From: DAOUEX01 sp034430235
Lineage (GTDB): Bacteria; Chloroflexota; Anaerolineae; UBA2200
DNA length: 64,000 nucleotides
Reading direction: 5' to 3'
Assembly (NCBI GenBank): GCA_964478075.1
Contig: CAYZGO010000009.1
Location: 47,631-111,630 of the forward strand
Shown here: positions 25,047-32,139 of the stretch, piece by piece
How the letters are laid out: each line of letters opens with the position of its first letter
Numbering within the stretch: position 1 is the first letter of the stretch
Notes under the pieces: model-generated
What the model was told of the DNA's origin: nothing
The model's input: only the letters and a program-made list of their open reading frames with translations
Database searches by the model: none
Position numbers and translations under genes: made by a program

Positions 25047-26252
25047 TCATTGTGGAACTCTATCAATGTAGTATGGGTCTGAAATGGCAGCTACAAAGGC
25101 CCTGCGACTGCCCTCGGAAGAATCAAATCTCCAATTGGTTTCCTTATCAATATTGAACCAGATAGCAGCCTTTATGTACGGATAATCCTTCATCTTGGAA
25201 TACGCATCTGCTATCCAGGCTGCTTTATCGCCCCCCTCTTCTGTGCATGCGAATTCGGCTATCATGAACGGCTTATCGATCGACTCGCTCAGTAGCCTGA
25301 GATCATCGTCGAAAATCTCTTCAAAGGACATCCAATGGCTCCACCATTGAGTGTTACCCCAATTGTAACCATCCGACCCGATCCAATCTACATACAGATC
25401 ACCGGGATAATAGTTAACAGGGCTATTCCAAGGTTCATGTGGAACCGAGTCTGCGTTTGGGCTGAATACCCAGTAAACATTGCGTGCACCTTGTCTCTGA
25501 AATACTTCATGGATGTGTCTCCAGGCATCCACAAATCTTTCAGGACCATCTGGTACAGTTGGATCGCCGTAACCCGTTGTTTCGCCTCCACCATTGAATA
25601 CTCCCGAATAGGGAAACCAGTTGCCATTCATTTCGTGCCAGGGTCTCAGTAGGATGGGAGAGCGCATTTCTCTTGCGGCCAGCGCCCACTTCTCAACATA
25701 ATCGTCAAAATCCCCATTGATTACGCCATCCAATGTTAGGTATTCAACATCCTTTGGCCACCCGTCTGGTCCCCAACCCCAGGTGATTATGGGAATTATG
25801 TCTCTATCTATCAGTTGTTGGACGTGGTTAGGAAGAAAGCCAAAACTCCAGCCTTGATAAACCAGTCCAATAGCCATATGTTTACCTTCAGTTCGGGTTT
25901 CATAATCACTGACTTGGGCAGTAATGTTTCCATAAAGATCAACAAACGAACCAGTGTATGCTCCACTTTCGGGTATTGGTATGGTAAGGACAATGGGTGT
26001 TGGAGTAGCGGTAGCAGTAGACGTTGGAGTGGGTGTTTCCGTCGGAGTCTGAGTAGCTGTAGGAGACGGCGTAGCAGTAGCTGTTGGAGCCGGTGGTTCC
26101 AAGTTCCTGGCGGCTATTGGTAGATATGACGCATGCCGTTGTGTGGCATTGGCAGTTGGTGACACTGTTGCAGCCGCGAGAACTGCCGCTAGCACAAGCA
26201 ACACACCCACCAAGGCGCCCCGAATTGTGGTCGGTTGGAGGGCTCGTTTCAA
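25047..26252 (-). CDS. Secreted glycoside hydrolase, family 26-like (mannanase type)
   Basis: Extracellular enzyme predicted to cleave beta-1,4-linked polysaccharide such as mannan. Signal peptide (KRALQPTTIRGALVGVLLVL...), then a Pro/Thr linker (TPTETPTPTSTATATPT) of ~45 residues. The (beta/alpha)8 domain shows the GH26 acid/base Glu in RPWHEMNGNWFPY and the nucleophile Glu in KPFMIAEFACTEEGG, with WVFSPN and WIGSDGYNW strands between. A start at TTG 26294 would be only ~8 nt from the predicted transcription start. TTG 26252 has GGAGG about 13 bases ahead and begins the signal peptide cleanly, so it is preferred (401 aa). Substrate not proven. Confidence 0.82.
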   Translation of the reverse strand: MKRALQPTTIRGALVGVLLVLAAVLAAATVSPTANATQRHASYLPIAARNLEPPAPTATATPSPTATQTPTETPTPTSTATATPTPIVLTIPIPESGAYTGSFVDLYGNITAQVSDYETRTEGKHMAIGLVYQGWSFGFLPNHVQQLIDRDIIPIITWGWGPDGWPKDVEYLTLDGVINGDFDDYVEKWALAAREMRSPILLRPWHEMNGNWFPYSGVFNGGGETTGYGDPTVPDGPERFVDAWRHIHEVFQRQGARNVYWVFSPNADSVPHEPWNSPVNYYPGDLYVDWIGSDGYNWGNTQWWSHWMSFEEIFDDDLRLLSESIDKPFMIAEFACTEEGGDKAAWIADAYSKMKDYPYIKAAIWFNIDKETNWRFDSSEGSRRAFVAAISDPYYIDRVPQ

Positions 26253-26308
26253 GTGCTGGATCTTTCCTCCTTGGGCAGTTGAACTTGGTGGCAACGACTG
26301 GCAAGTAG

Positions 26309-26336
26309 ATTATACCCCGGTTCTTCCCTGCACCAA
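26309..26336 (-). promoter_or_regulatory. Promoter of the GH26-like gene
   Basis: Minus strand TTGGTG (26331-26336), a 16-base spacer and TATAAT (26309-26314). Predicted start near 26302. Confidence 0.6.
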
Positions 26337-26345
26337 AAGAGTTTC

Positions 26346-26398
26346 TTGACGAGAAACCCACGAGGCTGTACAATATGGACAGAATGTACAATATAGAC
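26346..26398 (+). promoter_or_regulatory. Toxin-antitoxin promoter with two TGTACA operator motifs
   Basis: TTGACG (26346-26351), a 17-base spacer and TACAAT (26369-26374). Overlapping and following the -10 are two near-identical 14-mers, TGTACAATATGGAC (26367) and TGTACAATATAGAC (26385), 18 bases apart. TGTACA is the core operator motif described for E. coli YefM-YoeB. Its presence here suggests autoregulation by the Phd/YefM-type antitoxin encoded just downstream. Confidence 0.7.
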
Positions 26399-26430
26399 AA
26401 ATGTTGCACTAGGTTTGAGGGAGAGGTGCT

Positions 26431-26709
26431 ATGGAGCAAAGGCTAAGCATTACGGAGGCTCGCAAGCAATTGGCTAACATTGTTGACCGGGTGAGGTATA
26501 AGGGAGAGAACTATATCATCGTCAGGCATGGGCAAGAGGCTGCGGTCGTTGTGCCAATGGATGTGTACCGCCGCTGGAAGATGGAACGTGAGGAGTTATT
26601 TGAGGTTATCCGAGAAGTCCACGCAGCCAACCCCAATGCTGATCCGGATCAAGTCATGAGAGAGGTTCTGGAAGCACAGCAGTCCGTTCGCCGATCTTTG
26701 ACTGAATAA
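26431..26709 (+). CDS. Antitoxin of the Phd/YefM family
   Basis: 92-aa DNA-binding antitoxin. The N terminus MEQRLSITEARKQLANIVDR is the Phd/YefM fold, followed by YIIVRHGQEAAVVVPMDVYR. The charged helical C-terminal half would wrap the toxin. ATG 26431 has GAGAGG six to eight bases ahead. The PIN toxin gene starts nine bases after its stop, so the two are one operon. The promoter carries two TGTACA motifs, consistent with repression by this protein. Confidence 0.88.
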   Translation: MEQRLSITEARKQLANIVDRVRYKGENYIIVRHGQEAAVVVPMDVYRRWKMEREELFEVIREVHAANPNADPDQVMREVLEAQQSVRRSLTE

Positions 26710-26717
26710 GGCCTGTT

Positions 26718-27170
26718 ATGCACATCGTACTTGATGCCAACGTTCTTGTTAGTGCGCTTATCTCCGCCAAGGGAGCCCCTGCCCAGATTGTCGCGCACTC
26801 GCAAGCCGCAGAGTTTGACGTGGTCGTCTCTCCCGCAATCCTCCAGGAACTGGATCGCGTGCTCCATTACCCGAAACTCCAGCAGCGCTATCATCTGCCG
26901 GAGGAGCGCACTCAACGATTCCTGCGGTTGCTCGTACGACAAGCGATCGAAGTGATTCCGTCGCAAGAGCTTACCGTCATTGAGCGTGACCCAACAGACA
27001 ATCGCTACTTGGAATGTGCTCTAGCAGGAGATGCAGGCGTTATTGTCAGCGGGGATCACCACTTACTTGACCTCGAAGAGTACGAAGGCATTGAGATCCT
27101 CGCTCCTGTTGGATTTCTAGCTCTTCTCAAGTTGCAAGACAAAGACCCTAAGGGTTTTCGAAACCCTTAG
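26718..27170 (+). CDS. PIN-domain toxin (putative ribonuclease)
   Basis: 150-aa PIN protein, the RNase half of the toxin-antitoxin pair (COG1569-like). Acidic metal-site residues occur in order: VLDANVLVSAL (Asp), AILQELDRVL (Glu), ERDPTDNRYLECAL (Asp) and VSGDHHLLDL (Asp). It would cleave RNA when free of the antitoxin. Its last residues (KDPKGFRNP) and stop codon are encoded by a perfect palindrome at 27143-27175, which appears to have landed at the 3' end and replaced the original terminus. ATG 26718 lies 9 bases after the antitoxin stop. Confidence 0.87.
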   Translation: MHIVLDANVLVSALISAKGAPAQIVAHSQAAEFDVVVSPAILQELDRVLHYPKLQQRYHLPEERTQRFLRLLVRQAIEVIPSQELTVIERDPTDNRYLECALAGDAGVIVSGDHHLLDLEEYEGIEILAPVGFLALLKLQDKDPKGFRNP

Positions 27171-27175
27171 GGTCT
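27143..27175. terminator. Perfect palindrome overlapping the PIN toxin 3' end
   Basis: AGACCCTAAGGGTTT-TCG-AAACCCTTAGGGTCT, a 15-bp perfect stem. It lies between the convergent PIN and giant GT-C genes (the latter ends at 27186) and probably terminates transcription from both sides. Its ACCCTAAGGGTTT core is a sequence also met as a dispersed palindrome in other genomes. Confidence 0.75.
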
Positions 27176-27185
27176 GCCTCTCTGC

Positions 27186-30100
27186 TTACGGCACCGGTAC
27201 GGTTTCATCAAGCAGCAATCGGTCGGCAGACACGGTGAAGCCAGGCGGAGCCACGACAGGCAGTCGCCCATCAGGGTGATAGAGCCCCACCCCCAGGCGG
27301 TAAACGCCAGCCGGCGCATCCTCCAGCGACAGCGCGATGCTGTCGCTGACTACCTCTGTAGGAACCCAGCGCGTCGTTGGATGCCTATCACCGCCGGCAA
27401 GGACGTCTTTCTGAGCCACGATATGCTCCGTCGTTGGGTCGAACAGGTGCACGAAGATCTTATAGTCTGTGGTCATGGCAGACAATGCCTGCCAGTACAG
27501 CGTCAGGAGCAGCTCTCTTTCTGTGCGCTCCAGGTCATAGCCTAGCAAGCGTATTCGCCCTCCGAAATCAGCGCCTACCGACTTTTGCATCTCTGGTATG
27601 GCAAAGCTGCGTGCAGCCTCAACAACGCGCACTGCGGTGGGGAAGGTGAAGGTGCCCATTTCCTTTCTCGATAGCGCTTCGAGGACCATCATAGTGATGG
27701 TGTACTCTCCAGTGGGGAAATCACTATCAAGCGCCAGTTCGTAGTGGCTGGCCACGACCGCGTCTTGGGGCCATAGCGAAGTAGCGTAGCCGCTGACCAG
27801 CGGCATTGTCCGGCTGTAGGCGACTGCCCCCGCCTGGTTGAGCAACGCCACGCGGCATTCATAGTCTTGATCCACCCGGGTCGTAGCCGCCCACTTGAGC
27901 AACACCTCCAGGTCTTCGCCTTGCTCCAGCTCCCCCTTGGATAGTCGAGCCTCACTGAGAATAATGGCGGGACCGAACTGGTACAGCACCTCGTATCCTG
28001 GGCGCACCGTAGGCTGAGCTATGACCACGTTCGGTATCCTTGCTGTGCCAATGGGGCGCAGTGACGCAGCCTCGTATAAGGTCACGTGAAGGCAGTATCG
28101 CGCACCAGGTGGCGTTCCATCATCGAGCGACAGCGTATAGTGATCGTTGACCAATTCGCCGGCCCGCCACATGCTGGTTGGATAGAAACCGTATCCGGGT
28201 TGAGTGTCAAGCCTGGCCACATCCCAACCTGACGGATCCTTGAGACGCAAGGCAGTTTTATAGTTCTGCGCCGGCGATGCAAAGACGCGCCAGGTCAACG
28301 TAACTTCAACCGTGCCGGCCATTTGTTGAATGGTCTGTACTCTTGACAGTGCAATGCGTTCGCCGAATTGCTGCAGGATGGGCTCGTCACCGCTGGCAGG
28401 TATTTCACCGCTGATGTGCACCGGCAGCAGGTAGGTGGTACCAAGCGTTTCGCCCCGTGTAGTGACTGGCTCTATTTCTCCTTCGGGGCCATGCACCTGA
28501 AGGCTGAGGAGATAGATTCCTCGCACAGTGCTCGCAGGAATCCGCAGCACGTGCTGGACACAACCGCCTGTGAGGGGCTTCTCACTGACCGCAACAGCAT
28601 GAGGGACTGCGAAGAGGTGTTGCGCTGGGGACACGAGCGCCATCTTTGTCACCAGGTCAGCGCGTCTGATGTCCTCCCAGTACGTGGTGACCGTCAGTAT
28701 CTCGCCCGCCTGGATGGCCTGGGACGAAAGCTCGTAGTGCGTCAGTTGGGCTGCATTGCCAAAGCGGATTCCGTCCGGATTGTGGTGCAGGTAAGGCATG
28801 CGGTCGAAATCCATAGTCAGGTCCAGGCGTTGTTCACTCACGCCTTGAGAAGGAAGCAAGCGCGTTCCCATCGCCAGCAGCACCAACGCCATCAGCGTTG
28901 TAGCAATGATTGCAGGCGTACGCCAACTGAAGCGCGATTGAAGGTTTGTTGTAACGGCTTTAGTCGTTGTTGACGCTGAAGAAGCGACTGAAGTCGCCAC
29001 TACGAAGCCATTATCATGATTGCGGCGAAGTATTAGCATGGACAGGAGCACACCCGCTGCCAATGCCGACAAAACCTCTGCGAACAGTTGCACTGGCGTG
29101 TGCCCTAATCGCAGACTGACTTCATGCCGACCCTGGCCCAACCGCAGGCCGACGTAGCCCAGCCCGGGCAGTACCTCGATCTTTGCTGCTTGGCCATCTA
29201 CGTGAGCTTTCCAGCCAGGGTAGTAGTAGGTGTGAAAGGCCAACAGCGACTCTGGGGAGGTCACCTCGATGGCCCAGCTTTCGGATGTGGGTCCCAGCGC
29301 TATGAGCCTGGCGGAGGAGACCCGGCCCTCAATCGTCAGGGGCGCGGGCTTTGTCCCTTCTTGCCAGAGTGCTTCACTGGTATACGGACGTGGGTCAACC
29401 CAGCGTGGCAGGTAGTCATGTCGGATTGTGGTGCCAACGTTAGCCGTAAAGTACTCGTACAGCATCAGTCGCTGCGCAGTGATGTCTTCCTCTCGGATGT
29501 GGAGTCGTTCTGGCTGCAGCCCCAGCAGCGTGGTCAGGAGTACCAGCAGGCCCAACGAGGCTGCAACTAGCAGAGACCAGCGTCGCCGCTTGCGTCCTGA
29601 TGTGCAGGGCTGCTGGGGGACAAGGTACGCTGCGATAAGACTGGTAGCTAGCGCTTGCAGCGACAGGAAGCGCCAGGGAAACTGTACCATGGGCAGCAGA
29701 GGCAGATGATCCCACAGTGGACGCGACAAAGGCGTAATCATAAAGGTGGAGATCGCCAAAAGGAACACCACCAACGCGCTGTGGGATTCTACACGCCGCA
29801 GTTTGACCCACCGGACCAATACGGCAATCAGTCCAGCCATGGCCAGTGCAGCCTGAACCAGGCCCATGCAGAAAGGCTGTCTGTCCGCAGCAATGGCATA
29901 GTTGAAGACAAGGCTGCGCTGCACCAGGTTCAGGCCTCGGAAGTGTAATGCATAGTTAAAGTAGCCGGTCGTCATCTCCTTGAGATGAACGTTCGCTCTC
30001 TCGGCCAAAGCTGGCAGCCAGAACCAGGCGCTCATAAACGCTCCTCCGCCAAGCGCCGAGAGGCTCTTGATGGCGTTCTGCAGTCTGTCCCGTGCGGACA

Positions 30101-30821
30101 ATGCCAGCCACAGAGCATACGCGAGCACGAACGGACTGAAGATCAGGGCAGAGACGTTGTGCGTCAACATCAGGCCAGCGTAGGATAACGCTACCCAGGC
30201 TGCATTGCGGGTATTGGGTCGCTTGTGCAAACGCAGCATGGCCCACAGGATCAAGGGAAAGAACACAAAGGCATAGAATTCGGAGAGGGAATCGCCACGC
30301 ACGTAGATGTTGATCACGTGGAAAGGAGCGCAGGAGTAGGCGAACGCCACGAGCAAGCTTGCGGCTCGCTTGGCTCCACCTGTGCCTGCACCAGCAAGCT
30401 GGCTTGCACAGGTGTGCAGCAATTCCCTGCTGAGTCCGTAAATGGCCATGGCCGCAAAAACGAAGCCAAGCGCCTGTGTCAACTTGATGGACCAGATATA
30501 GCCAGCCCCTGACAGCTTTAGTGCAGCGGCCAGGTAGTAAGGCAGAGAAGCGTAAAAGTTAAAAAAAGGATAACCCAGGCCATAGGCAGCCTGGGGCATC
30601 CATCGCACGGGGAAGGTACCCGCACGGAGGCTAAGCACGAGTTGATGCACGCGTAGCAGCAGAAATGGGCTATCGCCACCTGCTCGTGTGTTTACGAGGC
30701 CACTGCCGATCAACAATGGTAGGGCGGGAATGAGAGCCAGGACAATGACCAGCCCCCATTCCCGTAGAGACGTATCATGATACGTCTCTACCATCTCCAT
30801 CGTTGGGGCAGCAGTGGTCAT
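27186..30821 (-). CDS. Giant GT-C-like membrane protein with four C-terminal beta-sandwich repeats
   Basis: 1211 aa. The N-terminal half has about a dozen membrane segments. NTRAGGDSPFLLLRVHQLV and WMPQAAYGLGYPFFNFYASL resemble the membrane family annotated as 6-pyruvoyl-tetrahydropterin-synthase-related (PF10131-like), probably GT-C transferases. A last helix (IIATTLMALVLLAMG) leads to four beta-sandwich units, the last reading IRLLGYDLERTERELLLTLY with YKIFVHLFDPT. ATG 30821 overlaps the preceding stop (ATGA), so it is coupled to the upstream secreted protein. Two dispersed repeats are translated within it: a 28-bp palindrome near the N terminus and an R2 copy near residues 605-629. The substrate is unknown. 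Confidence 0.75.
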   Translation of the reverse strand: MTTAAPTMEMVETYHDTSLREWGLVIVLALIPALPLLIGSGLVNTRAGGDSPFLLLRVHQLVLSLRAGTFPVRWMPQAAYGLGYPFFNFYASLPYYLAAALKLSGAGYIWSIKLTQALGFVFAAMAIYGLSRELLHTCASQLAGAGTGGAKRAASLLVAFAYSCAPFHVINIYVRGDSLSEFYAFVFFPLILWAMLRLHKRPNTRNAAWVALSYAGLMLTHNVSALIFSPFVLAYALWLALSARDRLQNAIKSLSALGGGAFMSAWFWLPALAERANVHLKEMTTGYFNYALHFRGLNLVQRSLVFNYAIAADRQPFCMGLVQAALAMAGLIAVLVRWVKLRRVESHSALVVFLLAISTFMITPLSRPLWDHLPLLPMVQFPWRFLSLQALATSLIAAYLVPQQPCTSGRKRRRWSLLVAASLGLLVLLTTLLGLQPERLHIREEDITAQRLMLYEYFTANVGTTIRHDYLPRWVDPRPYTSEALWQEGTKPAPLTIEGRVSSARLIALGPTSESWAIEVTSPESLLAFHTYYYPGWKAHVDGQAAKIEVLPGLGYVGLRLGQGRHEVSLRLGHTPVQLFAEVLSALAAGVLLSMLILRRNHDNGFVVATSVASSASTTTKAVTTNLQSRFSWRTPAIIATTLMALVLLAMGTRLLPSQGVSEQRLDLTMDFDRMPYLHHNPDGIRFGNAAQLTHYELSSQAIQAGEILTVTTYWEDIRRADLVTKMALVSPAQHLFAVPHAVAVSEKPLTGGCVQHVLRIPASTVRGIYLLSLQVHGPEGEIEPVTTRGETLGTTYLLPVHISGEIPASGDEPILQQFGERIALSRVQTIQQMAGTVEVTLTWRVFASPAQNYKTALRLKDPSGWDVARLDTQPGYGFYPTSMWRAGELVNDHYTLSLDDGTPPGARYCLHVTLYEAASLRPIGTARIPNVVIAQPTVRPGYEVLYQFGPAIILSEARLSKGELEQGEDLEVLLKWAATTRVDQDYECRVALLNQAGAVAYSRTMPLVSGYATSLWPQDAVVASHYELALDSDFPTGEYTITMMVLEALSRKEMGTFTFPTAVRVVEAARSFAIPEMQKSVGADFGGRIRLLGYDLERTERELLLTLYWQALSAMTTDYKIFVHLFDPTTEHIVAQKDVLAGGDRHPTTRWVPTEVVSDSIALSLEDAPAGVYRLGVGLYHPDGRLPVVAPPGFTVSADRLLLDETVPVP
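28933..29006 (-). repeat. In-gene copy of the twin-hairpin element R2
   Basis: On the minus strand TTCGTAGTGGCGAC-TTCA-GTCGC, then a decayed second hairpin ACGAC-TAAA-GCCGT and an AACCTTCAAT end matching the intergenic copies. It is translated in frame as low-complexity VVATSVASSASTTTKAVTTN just before a transmembrane segment. Confidence 0.7.
30764..30791. repeat. 28-bp perfect palindrome inside coding sequence
   Basis: GTAGAGACGTATCA followed directly by its exact reverse complement. It is translated near the N terminus of the giant GT-C gene (VETYHDTSL). Its ends match the GTAGAGACG...CGTCTCTAC repeats at 21828 and 24905. Confidence 0.85.
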
Positions 30822-32062
30822 AGACGCTCTTTGAGATAGCGCAAGCCGAGGGGTATAATTAGAGCCAGAACGGCAACAATGATTCCGCTCACTCTATAAG
30901 TAGCGGCACTCATCTCCCGCAGAATTGGCCTGGCCGTTGGAGTAGCGGTCGGCGTGGCTGTACCAGTGGCCGTCGGTGTAGCCGATGGAGTGGGCGCGAA
31001 TTGTGCGCCGAGTTCCGCGTCAGTGCTCCAGCCAGGCACTACAACCACAGCCCAATCGTCCGGGACAGTGGACGCATAGCCTGGCGCGTTTTGCCGTTTC
31101 ACGTAGTAGGTTCCTGCGGCCAGTCCGCTGAAGCAGAAGGGCTCACTAAGGCCGTCGGTAGTGTATCTTTCCAGTTCCAGGCGGTCGCTATCGGACAGGC
31201 AGATGACAGCACCGGCAACCAGGGTTTCGCCCTCTTCACGTCTGCCGTTGCCGTTGCGGTCGTCGTAGACGCTGACACATATGTTCCCAGGGAGCGGCGT
31301 CGGCGTAGAGGTTGGTGTGGGTGAAGCCGTAGGGGTTGGGGACGCCGTCGGCGTTGGCGTATCCCTCGGCGGGCGGGTTGGGCGTGGCGTGGGCCGCACC
31401 ACTATGAGACAGGTGTCATCCCAATAGGAGTCATTGAAATGGTCCCGAAACTCGGGATGGCCTCTGAAGAAAACAGTGATTGTGCCAGCTTTGGCCACAG
31501 CCTGGATTTCCAGGCGCATCCAGGTGTTATAGCCCATGCGTGGCTCGGACCATACCACATTCGGAGAGCTCCAGTCCGTGCCGCCAGTGGGATCAATGCC
31601 GACGTAAACGCGGTAGTTCCCAGGGTCCACGACTGTATCGGGGTCATGGTGTTGGCTGCTCCAGACCTGCACCCAGGCTGAGAACGTGAGCTTGCTTTCA
31701 ACTGGCACCTGTGCCTGCTGGTAAAGTCCAGCATTGTGAGTGGAAAAGGTGCTGAAGAACTTTTGCGCGAAATTCCCTGAGTGAACGCGTCGTGTCCCGA
31801 AACGGGCAGCATCTTCCGGCTTGAACTCGGGCCGGCGATAGTAGCCTTGATCCTGGCCCGGGCCTTCCTGCCACCATGGAAACCAACCGTTGGCAACGGA
31901 CAACTCGCCAGCGCCACGATCGCTGTAACCTTCCTCAAAACCTGCGTTAACGAGGGCGTTGCCAGGGCAGTCTCCTTGCGCGGCTGGCTCGGCCAGCGCA
32001 AGGATGGGCCACAGAAGGAGCCACATGATCAAGGTGGTACCAATCAGACGTCTGATAGACAT
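30818..32062 (-). CDS. Secreted/surface protein with SdrD-B-like domain and C-terminal anchor helix
   Basis: 414 aa. Signal peptide (LIGTTLIMWLLLWPILALAE), then a ~200-residue domain (NALVNAGFEEGYSDRGAGE...LTFSAWVQVWS...YWDDTCLIVV) shaped like a carbohydrate-binding-type jelly roll. A Pro/Thr linker leads to an SdrD-B/prealbumin-like domain with a calcium-type loop (VYDDRNGNGRREEGE). A second Pro/Thr linker precedes a C-terminal transmembrane helix with basic tail (IIVAVLALIIPLGLRYLKERL), which would anchor it outside the cell. It is coupled to the downstream giant GT-C by ATGA overlap, so it might be that enzyme's glycoprotein substrate (inference). ATG 32062; AGGAGG lies a long 15 bases upstream. 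Confidence 0.72.
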   Translation of the reverse strand: MSIRRLIGTTLIMWLLLWPILALAEPAAQGDCPGNALVNAGFEEGYSDRGAGELSVANGWFPWWQEGPGQDQGYYRRPEFKPEDAARFGTRRVHSGNFAQKFFSTFSTHNAGLYQQAQVPVESKLTFSAWVQVWSSQHHDPDTVVDPGNYRVYVGIDPTGGTDWSSPNVVWSEPRMGYNTWMRLEIQAVAKAGTITVFFRGHPEFRDHFNDSYWDDTCLIVVRPTPRPTRPPRDTPTPTASPTPTASPTPTSTPTPLPGNICVSVYDDRNGNGRREEGETLVAGAVICLSDSDRLELERYTTDGLSEPFCFSGLAAGTYYVKRQNAPGYASTVPDDWAVVVVPGWSTDAELGAQFAPTPSATPTATGTATPTATPTARPILREMSAATYRVSGIIVAVLALIIPLGLRYLKERL

Positions 32063-32088
32063 GAGAGAGTCTCTTTACCTCCTACATT

Positions 32089-32138
32089 TTGGCCTCGAAG
32101 AGGCATCCCATTATACTAATAGATGGAGCGTATGCCAA
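32089..32138. promoter_or_regulatory. Overlapping divergent promoters
   Basis: Minus: TTGGCA (32133-32138), 17-base spacer, TATAAT (32110-32115), reading toward the surface-protein gene. Plus: TTGGCC (32089-32094), 17-base spacer, TATACT (32112-32117), reading toward the GT-C gene at 32140. The two -10 boxes overlap by four bases, so the two directions would compete for polymerase. Confidence 0.6.
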
Positions 32139-32139
32139 A

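Noticed and set aside
25970..26100. Tandem DNA repeat in the GH26 gene
   Set aside because: It is simply the Pro/Thr linker coding sequence; similar linkers occur in the lipoprotein and surface protein.
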